DNA of 64,000 nt. Source: Marivita sp041725935. GTDB taxonomy: Bacteria; Pseudomonadota; Alphaproteobacteria; Rhodobacterales; Rhodobacteraceae. The translations under genes were made by a program, and so were the position numbers. Where the stretch lies: the NCBI GenBank assembly GCA_041725935.1, contig JBGRQD010000013.1:57741-121740 (forward strand), in the 5' to 3' direction. The notes beneath the pieces are model-generated. The model worked only from the letters and a program-made list of their open reading frames with translations. It ran no database searches and was not told the DNA's origin. Of this stretch, positions 41,244 through 49,545 are shown piece by piece; position 1 is the stretch's first letter; each line of letters starts with the position of its first letter.

Positions 41244-42400
41244 CACCCCCGCCGCGTGGCTTTCCGGTCGAGGAATTCCGACAGCGGACACGGGCCGCGC
41301 AGGCTCTGATGGCGGAGAATGACCTGGCCGCGCTGCTGCTGACGACAGAGCCGGAGATCCGCTACTACACTGGCTTCCTGACACGCTTCTGGGAAAGCCC
41401 GACGCGGCCCTGGTTCGTGATCGTCCCGACCTCGGGTGATCCGATTGCGGTGATCCCGTCCATCGGCGAGCACCTGATGGGGCAAAGCTGGATCAGCGAC
41501 ATCCGAACATGGACTGCGCCCGATTACGCGGATGACGGGATCGGTCTGCTGGTCGAGGCGCTGAACGGGATCGTGCCAAAAAACGGCCGGATTGGCATTG
41601 CCGACCAGATGGAAAGCCATGTCCGCATGCCGCTGGCCGATCTGCGGCGGCTGGAAGCCGCCCTGTCGCCGCGCGCTTTGGTGGGGGACGCGACGATCAC
41701 GCGGCGGTTGCTGCTGGTGAAATCCGAGCCTGAGATTGCCAAAATTCGCCACGCCGCCACGATCGCAAATCGCGCCTTTGACCGCGTGCCGGAGAGTATG
41801 TCCAAGGGGATGCCCTTGTCGGACGTATTTCGCCGCTTCCAGATGCTGTGTCTCGAAGAAGGCGCGGACTGGGTGCCCTATCTTGCGGGCGCGGCAGGAG
41901 CCTCCGGCTATGCCGACGTGATTTCCCCCGCGACGGACGCGGCTTTGGCCGAAGGTCATGTGCTCATGCTGGACACAGGGTTGGTCTGGGATGGCTATTT
42001 CTGCGATTTTGATCGGAATTACAGTATCGGCCCTCCTACACCCGAGGTCCGGTCCGCCCACGCGCGCCTGATCGACGCAACGCAGGCCGGGGCAGACATG
42101 GCCAAGCCGGGCAACACGATTGCCGATCTGTTCCACGCCATGAAACGCGTGGTGAATCCCTCTGGTGACGTGATGGAAGCCGGGCGGCTGGGGCACGGAT
42201 TGGGCATGCAGCTGACCGAATGGCCGTCGATCATTCCGCAGGACCACACGCCGCTTGTGCCGGGCATGGTTCTGACGCTGGAGCCGTCAGTGGCGGTCCG
42301 CAACGGCACCATCCTTGTGCATGAGGAAAACATCGTAATCCGCGACACGGGCGCCGAGTTCCTGTCGGAGTTGCAATCACTCGACATGCGGCTGATCTGA
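41240..42400 (+). CDS. M24 family metallopeptidase (Xaa-Pro peptidase-like)
   Basis: 386-aa pita-bread enzyme of the M24 family, which includes Xaa-Pro aminopeptidases, creatinase and ectoine hydrolase DoeA. The N-terminal creatinase-like domain (to about residue 150) precedes the catalytic domain, whose metal ligands are visible: Asp in LMLDTGLVWDGY and FCDFDRNY, His in GRLGHGLGMQ, Glu in LTLEPSVAV and Glu in VHEENIVI. So it should be active. It overlaps the lyase by 4 bp and the racemase by 1 bp. Its substrate is probably a small amide or ring compound. Confidence 0.87.
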   Translation: MTPPPRGFPVEEFRQRTRAAQALMAENDLAALLLTTEPEIRYYTGFLTRFWESPTRPWFVIVPTSGDPIAVIPSIGEHLMGQSWISDIRTWTAPDYADDGIGLLVEALNGIVPKNGRIGIADQMESHVRMPLADLRRLEAALSPRALVGDATITRRLLLVKSEPEIAKIRHAATIANRAFDRVPESMSKGMPLSDVFRRFQMLCLEEGADWVPYLAGAAGASGYADVISPATDAALAEGHVLMLDTGLVWDGYFCDFDRNYSIGPPTPEVRSAHARLIDATQAGADMAKPGNTIADLFHAMKRVVNPSGDVMEAGRLGHGLGMQLTEWPSIIPQDHTPLVPGMVLTLEPSVAVRNGTILVHEENIVIRDTGAEFLSELQSLDMRLI

Positions 42401-43137
42401 TGGCGCTGCCTTACGTGATCGACACGCATCGCCCGACCCAGATCGGGCTGATCACGCTACAGAGCGACGAAACCATCGAGCGCGATTTCCGGATGTTGCT
42501 GCCTTCGGATGTCGAGTGCCTTGTGTCCCGTGTGCCGTCCGGGGCCAGCGTCACGCTGGACAGCCTGTGCGCCATGGAGGACAGTCTGACAGCGTCGGCG
42601 CGTCTGTTTCCGGTGGGCGCGGATTTTGCTGCGATCGGCTATGGGTGCACATCGGCAAGCGCAGCGATTGGTCCTGTGCGTGTGGCGGACCTGATCAATG
42701 CAGGCGTTCCCACACCGCATGTGTCGGACCCGCTGACCGCGTTGATCGCGGCGTGCAAAGCGGGTGGGATATCACGGATCGGGCTGGTCAGCCCCTACGT
42801 GGCCTCGGTCAGCGAACGGTTGATCCACGGGCTGGAGGCAGCAGGGATCGCCGTCACATCTTTTGGCAGTTTCGACGAGCCGATCGAAGAACGTGTGGTG
42901 CGGATATCACGGGCATCGGTCCGTGATGCGGCGGTGCATGTGGGCAACAGTGGCCCATGTGACGCAGTGTTTCTGTCCTGCACCAACCTGCGCGCGCTGG
43001 ACGTGATCGAAGAGATCGAGGTCGCCTTGGGACGTCCCGCCCTGTCCAGCAACCAGATCCTTGCCTGGCATCTGGGCGTGCTGTCCGGCTTTTCCGGGCG
43101 CTGCACGCGCATCGGTCGGGTGTTTGATTTCTGCTGA
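42400..43137 (+). CDS. Asp/Glu racemase / maleate isomerase family protein (EutA-like)
   Basis: 245-aa protein of the Asp/Glu racemase superfamily. The two catalytic cysteines appear in IGYGCTSASAAIG (about residue 84) and FLSCTNLRALDVIEEIE (about residue 190). This resembles maleate isomerases and EutA of ectoine-utilisation clusters. Its ATG overlaps the M24 gene stop in TGATG. Together with the PLP lyase and the M24 peptidase the composition recalls parts of ectoine degradation loci, but EutC, DoeB and an ectoine transporter are absent. Confidence 0.82.
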   Translation: MALPYVIDTHRPTQIGLITLQSDETIERDFRMLLPSDVECLVSRVPSGASVTLDSLCAMEDSLTASARLFPVGADFAAIGYGCTSASAAIGPVRVADLINAGVPTPHVSDPLTALIAACKAGGISRIGLVSPYVASVSERLIHGLEAAGIAVTSFGSFDEPIEERVVRISRASVRDAAVHVGNSGPCDAVFLSCTNLRALDVIEEIEVALGRPALSSNQILAWHLGVLSGFSGRCTRIGRVFDFC

Positions 43138-43735
43138 CGAAGGGTCAGCATCCGAGCCGTTCCCGACACTTGATTCTTCTCGAACACGTGATGAGGCATC
43201 GACCATCTCATCCGGGAGCGCCTCCGAGTTGGCATTTTTTGATGGGAAGGTCTTAGCCTTACAAGCCAGAGTCATATTTCGGATGCTGTAGCATGAAGGC
43301 AGTTCGGCATACGTGCTTTTTACCTGAGACATATCCAGCAGCATTGAAGTGATTGCAGCATTTCTCTGGAAAGAAGAGATGACAGGTTTTTGAAAGCATC
43401 GAACATGTCCAAGGGTTCGGGCTCCAATCCGTCACATTCAGACCAGCGATGAATATTTGTGTCCTCTTGGCTCAGAAAGCGGCGTTCATGACCAGCCGCT
43501 TGCCGCGTTGCAACCCCCATGTTGATGGATCAGTTCGGTTTTGACGGAGGTTCCTCCATTGACGACAAAGCAGCCCAGCTTGGCCCGGTCGGCTGGCGAA
43601 CAATGGTTGAATCTCGCGTCGCGCATTTTCCCCATCCGCACGCTCGAACCAAAGCCTTTACTCCAAGCCTGGGTCGTTTACAGTCAAGCGATTGATTTTG
43701 ATGTCGAAAACCAAGTGATGTGGAAAGTGCTCGCG
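43138..43735. other. Intergenic region, no supported gene
   Basis: A 600-bp gap after the catabolic operon. The short reading frames on both strands have no family character. Composition changes near 43300-43450 to a more AT-rich stretch, which suggests decayed accessory DNA. The last 200 bp continue in frame with the following acetyltransferase but do not resemble that fold. Confidence 0.35.
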
Positions 43736-44212
43736 ATGACCTTGCCATCAACCCGACTCCGTATTGATTTGGTCGTCGCGCCGACATGGGACGTTACCGA
43801 ACTGGTCGCTCGTCATTTTGAGATGATGCAGGCGCAAACGCCTTCGGAAAGCTGCCACGTGATGAGCGCCGATGACCTTTTCGCTGCAGGGGTCAACCTC
43901 TATGCTCTGCGCGAGCATGATGTGATCCTCGGCATCGCGGCTTTCAAGCTGCTGGAGACAGGGCATTGCGAGTTGAAATCCATGCACACCCGCGCCGAGG
44001 CGCGGGGTAAGGGCGTCGGCTCGGCGCTGGTGCAACATATCCTTGCCGAAGCTGCCGGACTCGGTATCTCCCGCGTCAGCCTAGAAACTGGATCGGAAGA
44101 GCCGTTTGCACCAGCCCGCAGACTCTACCAACGCCACGGCTTTTCCTATTGCACGCCGTTCTCAGACTACGTCGATGATCCGCTGAGCGTGTTCATGACG
44201 CGCCAAATCTAG
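43736..44212 (+). CDS. GNAT family N-acetyltransferase
   Basis: 158-aa acetyltransferase. It begins MTLPSTRLRIDLVVAP, has AQTPSESCHVMSADDL, and carries the acetyl-CoA loop TRAEARGKGVGSALVQHIL (about residues 86-104), then ARRLYQRHGFSYC as the last motif. Family relatives start at an equivalent Met with RHFEMMxAQTPxESCHVM soon after, so the ATG at 43736 is preferred to one 65 codons upstream. A GGAAAG lies before it. It converges on sodC with a 6-bp gap. Substrate unknown. Confidence 0.85.
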   Translation: MTLPSTRLRIDLVVAPTWDVTELVARHFEMMQAQTPSESCHVMSADDLFAAGVNLYALREHDVILGIAAFKLLETGHCELKSMHTRAEARGKGVGSALVQHILAEAAGLGISRVSLETGSEEPFAPARRLYQRHGFSYCTPFSDYVDDPLSVFMTRQI

Positions 44213-44218
44213 GCAGCT

Positions 44219-44728
44219 TTATTCGACCGATTGGACGAATACGCCACAAGCGATGCGTTCCCCGGCGTCTCCGGCCGGTTGGGTTTCGTAGTTGTCGGCG
44301 CCTGCGTGCATGACAAAGGCAGATCCATCCTCGTCGAGGATCATGTCCACCATGACCAGATGCGGATTGAAGAACTGCGCATTGATAATGCCGTCATCCT
44401 GAACGATCACATTCGGCAAATCGCCCGGATGTGGCCCACCTGCGGCATTGATGCCATGCGGCGCGTCACCGGAAATATGCCCCCCCGCCGATGTAAAATC
44501 CTCAGCCGAGCAATCGCCGGTCTCGTGCAGATGTACCGCGTGTTCGCCTTCTGGGATATTATTCAGCGCGATGGTGACCAGCGCGGTGCCGGAGGCGCGG
44601 GCGCTCACGGAAACAGTGCCGATCGAGGCGCCTTCGCGATTGACGACATCCGCCGCGGCAATGTCCTGTGCGGCGACGGGCAGGGCGGGCAGCACGGTCG
44701 CAGCGGCGATAACAAGGGTGCGTAACAT
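44219..44728 (-). CDS. sodC: Superoxide dismutase [Cu-Zn]
   Basis: 169-aa periplasmic enzyme converting superoxide to hydrogen peroxide and oxygen. A signal peptide (MLRTLVIAAATVLPALPVAA) is followed by the Cu ligands HAVHLHETGDC (about residues 63-73), SAGGHISG, then the zinc region HGINAAGGPHPGDLPN, the late Cu His in FVMHAGADNYETQP and the disulfide Cys in ERIACGVF. GGAGAC lies before the ATG. It is monocistronic. The ligand set is complete, so it should be active. Confidence 0.95.
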   Translation of the reverse strand: MLRTLVIAAATVLPALPVAAQDIAAADVVNREGASIGTVSVSARASGTALVTIALNNIPEGEHAVHLHETGDCSAEDFTSAGGHISGDAPHGINAAGGPHPGDLPNVIVQDDGIINAQFFNPHLVMVDMILDEDGSAFVMHAGADNYETQPAGDAGERIACGVFVQSVE

Positions 44729-44797
44729 GAGTGTCTCCTGTCGATGAAGTCAGTGTCATCAAAACGCCGCGCCGCGCCCGCCTGTTCCAATCACCCT

Positions 44798-44826
44798 TTG
44801 ACGACCCGTGCGACCTGTCGTAATCG
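44798..44826 (+). promoter_or_regulatory. Probable sigma70 promoter of tRNA-Arg(TCT)
   Basis: TTGACG (44798-44803) and TAATCG (44821-44826) are separated by 17 bases and the tRNA starts ten bases later, matching the layout seen at the other tRNA-Arg gene in the window. Confidence 0.55.
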
Positions 44827-44835
44827 GAGACCAGC

Positions 44836-44912
44836 GGTCCCTTAGCTCAACTGGATAGAGCAGCTGACTTCTAATCAGCAGGTTTGGGGTTCGAGTCCTC
44901 AAGGGATCGCCA
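44836..44912 (+). tRNA. tRNA-Arg (anticodon TCT)
   Basis: 77-nt tRNA with encoded CCA. Acceptor GGTCCCT pairs with AGGGATC (one G-T), the D-arm is TAGCTCAACTGGATAGAG, the anticodon arm CTGAC-TTCTAAT-(CAG) places TCT in the loop, and the T-arm is TGGGGTTCGAGTCCTCA. It reads AGA/AGG. The TnsAB segment ends directly downstream, so this tRNA 3' end may have been an insertion boundary. Confidence 0.97.
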
Positions 44913-45012
44913 ATCCAGTGCATATTTATCGTCCGACGCCAAGATTGGGGTTTTGCGACAAAAGACCCATTTTTGAAGCTGATCGATTCTTGCCTCTATA
45001 CTGAGGCTAAAT

Positions 45013-45045
45013 GAACAAAAATGGGCGGCGCCATCGGCACCGCCC
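45013..45045 (-). terminator. Rho-independent terminator after tnsB
   Basis: On the minus strand 45045-45023 reads GGGCGGTGCC-GAT-GGCGCCGCCC, a ten-pair stem with one wobble and a three-base loop, followed by ATTTTTGTTC. It begins 25 bp after the tnsB stop, which shows that the tnsA-tnsB transcript ends here and does not continue into a tnsC gene. Confidence 0.85.
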
Positions 45046-45069
45046 CTATGTTCTTCGAATATTGATCGT

Positions 45070-47295
45070 TCAACTCGGACGTTTTTTGCTCTTCCGGTCG
45101 CGTGCGCCTGACCGGAGCCGGTCCATGCTGGTTTTGGGGTCCAGATCACGGTCATCCGGATCATAGAGCTCATCATCAGAATCGATGCGATTGCTGGGGC
45201 CTGTCTGGGTACCACCTTCAGTCAACGGATCCGTGTATTCGTCGACACCGACAAACGGTTTTTCGTGCTGGCCTTTACCGAATTCCATCCCATACTTCAT
45301 GCGATCAATCTCGGCCTGTGTGTAACCAAATATCCCGATATCAGAGGAGCGCATGATCGATCTCGAGTAGTTTTGCCAAAATTCCTTTGCCTCACGGCGG
45401 GCGCCGTCTTGTGCCGCTGCTTCCATCTCGGCCTTCATACGTTCCAGCTGGCGCTCGGCCTTCCACTCCCGAAGGGACTTGCCGGCCATCTGGGAGTCAA
45501 GGCAACGCACCGTGATTAACTCACCGTGCGCGAGCACGGAAATGCCGCCCAAATCAAACGGATCAACCATGATCTCGAGTTTTGTACCCGGCGGTGCTAT
45601 CCGATCGGCCAACCGCGCCTTTCGCTCATTCCGGACGAATTGGTTGGAGTAGATGGCTCCAGCGTAACGAATGCCGTCCTTTGTGACTTGCGCTGTCGTG
45701 TGAAACCCGCAAGCTTCACGGAACTGGGCAGGACTCGGCATATTGGTCACATCATAGTCTACCCCCTCAGAAAGCTCCTTCCAGACGTTCGCAGGGGTCC
45801 GCCAATTCAAACCGCGATGCTGTGAGCTATGGTACTCAGCCACAAATGCGATGTACAACGTCTGGAATTCATCGAAACAAATGCAGGCTTCAGATAGATA
45901 CTTTCTATCATTTCGTGCCTGCGGATTCCTGCCTGCATATCCTGGCAGATAGCGCGCCCATTTCCGGTCCGACGTCCAGTAGAACCGCTCCATCGCGCCT
46001 CGCAGTTCGGAAACTCCTGCGGCACCGTTCATCTGGGTACTGCCCAAAAGTCGTACGGCAGTTGAGAACCGTGCGCCACCAAAGGGTTCTTTACCGAATT
46101 CAGAGCCGCTGTCGTTGCTCACCTCATGGGGCGGACACACCATGTTCCAATGGCTTTCTTGAATACCCATCTCGCGCAGCAGATATGTCTTGTCCCGATA
46201 GCACATGCGAAGGCACTCAAGAGAAGCATCCTGGTTTGGCGTCCGACTAAACGACAACCCAACGATCGCCCTCGACGTGAAATCTATCGCTGTGGTGACC
46301 CAAGGACTGATGAGTTTTACATCCTGCCGGTCTTCCTCGGACATTCCGTTGAACTCATCACGCGTGCAGTCGAGAACTTTCAGGTGAGAACGCCAAGCAT
46401 CAAAGATGACCAGCTCTCCGAGCGCGGTGGACCGTCTACCGGGTTCGACCGAACCAAATTTGCTGATTGCCACAGAGAGGCCTTCCCTTTGAGCACAAAC
46501 CTCAAAAGGATCAAGATAGAGGTCGATCCAGCGTTCATATTGCCGCTGTGAAAGGATCTTGATTTCTGCCAAGCCGTTCTGGCGACGTAGAGCGTTTTCC
46601 TGCTTCACCTCTTCAATCATGTCAGCGATGACTTCACCTTTTGTGGATTCTGTCATTGTTGCGTATTTTCCTAGGCGCTCCATCACGAAGTAAAAATCAA
46701 CCGTGCTCTGAATATCGGTGTCAGCAGGCTCACTCTTAACCTGCAGAAAGACATTCATATTGAAGCCGGCCTTGCGATACTTTCTGTATGACCGGAGCAA
46801 TGTGCTGTTTGACGGCAGAGGATGGAGGCGGTGCGAGGTCGAGGGGCGCTGAGCACTATAGACTTTTCTCGCCTGATAGGCCGCGAAATCGCGCTCCATA
46901 GCGCTTCTGTATTCTTCTACGCCTTCGCGAGTCAGTTTCATCCCCATCGCTTGGCTATGCTTCATCAAACGGCACTGAAATTCTATGAGGTCGATCCGGG
47001 CTCGCTGAGCAGCATTGGCCCCATTGATCTCGCGCCCGGCATAAAGCTGACGATCACGCATCATGACAGGGGAAAAATGACCACGTTTGATGATCATAAC
47101 TTCATTCTCGACCAGGTGACGGATTTCTTCGGGACGAAACTTGCGAAGATCGATGCCTCCGTCACCGTTCTTCACCGCCATAGTGTAATGAAGAATGTCT
47201 CTTGTGTGCTTATCGAGAGCCGGCGTGATGTTGGACACCTCATGACCCTCGAATGTCACAAGGTCATTTGCGTTGATGCTGTGAAAATAGGTCAT
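45070..47295 (-). CDS. tnsB: TnsB-like DDE transposase (Mu/Tn7 integrase family)
   Basis: 741-aa protein with a retroviral-integrase-type catalytic core. The DDE triad is visible: first Asp in ELVIFDAWRSHLKVLD (about residue 302), second in VSNDSGSEFG (about residue 398) and Glu in GAMERFYWT (about residue 437); the PWVTTAIDFTSRAIVGLSF segment and the RNPQARND region also match Mu C-terminal-domain transposases. The acidic tail ends in a basic cluster (RDRKSKKRPS). The ATG at 47295 overlaps tnsA by 4 bp and has GGAGG eight bases upstream, better than an ATG at 47310. A terminator follows at once; no TnsC is encoded. Confidence 0.88.
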   Translation of the reverse strand: MTYFHSINANDLVTFEGHEVSNITPALDKHTRDILHYTMAVKNGDGGIDLRKFRPEEIRHLVENEVMIIKRGHFSPVMMRDRQLYAGREINGANAAQRARIDLIEFQCRLMKHSQAMGMKLTREGVEEYRSAMERDFAAYQARKVYSAQRPSTSHRLHPLPSNSTLLRSYRKYRKAGFNMNVFLQVKSEPADTDIQSTVDFYFVMERLGKYATMTESTKGEVIADMIEEVKQENALRRQNGLAEIKILSQRQYERWIDLYLDPFEVCAQREGLSVAISKFGSVEPGRRSTALGELVIFDAWRSHLKVLDCTRDEFNGMSEEDRQDVKLISPWVTTAIDFTSRAIVGLSFSRTPNQDASLECLRMCYRDKTYLLREMGIQESHWNMVCPPHEVSNDSGSEFGKEPFGGARFSTAVRLLGSTQMNGAAGVSELRGAMERFYWTSDRKWARYLPGYAGRNPQARNDRKYLSEACICFDEFQTLYIAFVAEYHSSQHRGLNWRTPANVWKELSEGVDYDVTNMPSPAQFREACGFHTTAQVTKDGIRYAGAIYSNQFVRNERKARLADRIAPPGTKLEIMVDPFDLGGISVLAHGELITVRCLDSQMAGKSLREWKAERQLERMKAEMEAAAQDGARREAKEFWQNYSRSIMRSSDIGIFGYTQAEIDRMKYGMEFGKGQHEKPFVGVDEYTDPLTEGGTQTGPSNRIDSDDELYDPDDRDLDPKTSMDRLRSGARDRKSKKRPS

Positions 47296-48056
47296 GCTGC
47301 ATCCCTCCAAAGCTGCGTGGTTGCATCCAGTGGAGCCAAGAGCTCTTTCCGAAGATCACCGTCTCCAACAAGTCGCATAACGGCACGGTGGCCGCGCGCG
47401 CCAATGCCGGCAGCATCAACCAATTTCTGAAAGCTGAAGCGCTCCCCGAGAGTTTCAGATACCATCAGGACCAGATCGTCAGCTTCGGGATCCCAGCCGT
47501 TGCGCGCCTTATTGATCGCCATAGCATTTGCCCGAAAAACCGGATGGAAGGTGTAACGTGAGGCCACAACAAACCGATCTGCGATCTTTTTTGGTGTTTG
47601 TCGCGCGATGTGGGCGACATGATCAAGGTATCGTGGCCGGCGCGCCTTCGCATCGTACTTCACGGACACAAGGACCTCATCGCCGCTGCGCATCAGCACA
47701 TGGATGTCGACACGTGTGTGAGTAGCGCGGCCGGTTTCATCCACAAAATCGACACGAGTTCCCTGTTCTTTGAAGTTAATCACGTCAGGGTGTGCTGCGA
47801 TATTGCGCATAACCTGAGACTCTTCAAAGGACGCGCACCAAAATTCCTGCTTCACCGCCCGACGATGCAAACGGGTCACCAAAGCTACGCGACACGTCTG
47901 GCTGGATTTTCCAATGTCATCTTTGTTCAGGGGGCTGCGGGAGAGCACATTCGGATCATCCGGATCAGCCAATTTGGGGGGTGCAACATTACCCTGCCAC
48001 AGGTGCGGCAGAGCTGCATGGGGGTGGTTTTCATTCACGTTTAACTTGAAATTCAT
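47292..48056 (-). CDS. tnsA: TnsA-like endonuclease
   Basis: 254-aa protein resembling the TnsA subunit of Tn7-like transposases, which cuts the 5' ends so that transposition is cut-and-paste. The restriction-enzyme-like core is visible as ASFEESQVMRNIAAHP (Glu near residue 78), GRATHTRVDIHVLM (Asp near 117) and VLVSVKYDAKA (Lys near 132), spaced as in TnsA. The C-terminal half has the helical winged region LVMVSETLGERFSFQKLVDA that in TnsA contacts TnsC. The start lacks a good Shine-Dalgarno. It is coupled to tnsB by a 4-bp overlap. Confidence 0.82.
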   Translation of the reverse strand: MNFKLNVNENHPHAALPHLWQGNVAPPKLADPDDPNVLSRSPLNKDDIGKSSQTCRVALVTRLHRRAVKQEFWCASFEESQVMRNIAAHPDVINFKEQGTRVDFVDETGRATHTRVDIHVLMRSGDEVLVSVKYDAKARRPRYLDHVAHIARQTPKKIADRFVVASRYTFHPVFRANAMAINKARNGWDPEADDLVLMVSETLGERFSFQKLVDAAGIGARGHRAVMRLVGDGDLRKELLAPLDATTQLWRDAA

Positions 48057-48818
48057 TGCATAGCTCGTCGTTCACGCCGATGCCTTCGGCATGTGTTTCC
48101 AGACGCGCAGCAGGCTGCTGCACGGGTGATTGGGATGCGGGGAACCGTCCCGCTTCGCTTGTGGCGAGCGGATCGACGAGCTGAAGAATTCTCGTAGAGG
48201 GCTTGCGCGTGTTTCTCCGGTCAGATACTCACGTCTCGCTACATGACTGTGGTCAGACTGGAAAATCGCGTTGGGACTAGGTTCCTGCGAGTTTTATCAA
48301 AATAAATTCTGGGTGGTTCTCTCCTTTTCTGCATACCTTTTGCAATTCCGGGAAATGGCCCGGCCCACTTTTGTTTTTTGGCCAGTTCACATCACCAGAA
48401 GCCCCGCTTTCCAGCCTCTGAACGGCTCCAAGCTTGCTGGTCGGAAAATTGACTCCGTTGAAAACTGCACACGCTGATTCCCGCATTTTTCATGCCTACG
48501 AAAAACACCGCTCGTGAGTCAATTGCCATTGAAAAACAGTGGCTTGACGGAATTTCATTCTAACTTCGTTTTTCGCATGCGTACCTTCTGCTTCCTTCTC
48601 AGATCGCTGTTTCTTCACCCGTCAAGCGTCTGCTCATGGCCGGGACAAATCGTCATTTATGCGCAAAATTTCGAAGCGATAGGATTTTTTTCAAGAAAGG
48701 CTAAAAATACTGCAATGAAGGCAAATCGCCAAAAGGCGCTGCAAGATCAACCTTCGCCGACCTTCGTGCCCGATGTTCCAGGCCGGACATAGGATTCCCT
48801 CTACCAGCGTGGCGTGTC
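48057..48818. other. AT-richer intergenic region upstream of tnsA
   Basis: No gene with recognisable character in 760 bp. The tnsA promoter should lie at the left end. A 9-bp perfect inverted repeat AATTGACTC (48447-48455) / GAGTCAATT (48516-48524) is present, and several A- or T-run motifs such as TTGAAAA recur between 48440 and 48700. These could be transposase-binding repeats of an element end, but no clear terminal inverted repeat or target duplication was found by eye. Confidence 0.35.
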
Positions 48819-49352
48819 ATGTTGGGCCATGAGATGCGATGGTATCGCCTAAACCTGAGCCTGTACGACCGTGCTGAACTTCAATCTCTGGCTCGGAACC
48901 GCAACATGCCGCGCAAGCGGGTCTGGCGGGCCGAGATCATTATGGCCACGGAGGTCCGAAATGGCACGTTCGATATCATGCGGCGGGCGCAGACTTCGAA
49001 GCCGAGCGCCTAACGTTTGCAGGAGATGTATCTTGATGAGAGCGTTGCCGGGTTGAAGCGTGACAAGACCTGTCCGTCGTGGCTGCCTCGTTTGCCACGC
49101 GAGACAAGGCCCAAAGTGATCGCTAGGACGGTGCAGGAGATTCCACCCAATGCCACCCATTGGAGCCGTTCGCTGATGGCAGAGGCGGTGAGAATTTCGC
49201 CCTCGAGAGTGGGTCGGATCTGGGCTGACGCAGGTCTGAATCCGCATCTGTCGGAGAGTTTCAAGGTCTCGAATGACCCGGCTTTTGAGGAGAAAGTCAC
49301 CGATATCGTGGCACGTTATCTCGATCCGCAAATAGATTTGGAAACACCATAA
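48819..49352 (+). pseudogene. Decayed IS630-family transposase
   Basis: The first frame (48819-49013) reads LSLYDRAELQSLARNRNMPRKRVWRAEIIMAT, the N-terminal helix-turn-helix segment of IS630 transposases, and stops. A second frame (49017-49352) resumes with AGLKRDKTCPSWLPRL, the linker, then ATHWSRSLMAEAVRISPSRV and RIWADAGLNPHLSESFKVSND, ending VARYLDPQ and an unrelated tail. The catalytic DDE core that should follow is missing. So it is an inactivated 5' fragment with frameshift and truncation. Confidence 0.8.
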
Positions 49353-49545
49353 GATCTAGAGGTTCACCGCAGCGAACCTGTCATGCAAAAGCACAGCATT
49401 GGGTCTTGCGAAAAAATAACTTTCAGAATTTCTCATAAAAATATTTAAAAACATGTACTTATGGTGACAATTCATCGTGTCTGAGATATGATGATGACCA
49501 TGTGCCGGACACTTGATCCGGAGCGAAGCTTCGACGGAGCAAGAC

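Noticed and set aside
37192..43137. Considered as an ectoine-utilisation locus (eut/doe)
   Set aside because: EutC, DoeB, a uehABC transporter and the regulator are absent, and the M24 and PLP proteins fit broader families; kept as unknown catabolism.
43541..43735. N-terminal extension of the GNAT gene at 43736
   Set aside because: The 65 extra codons lack family character, and relatives begin near the internal ATG.
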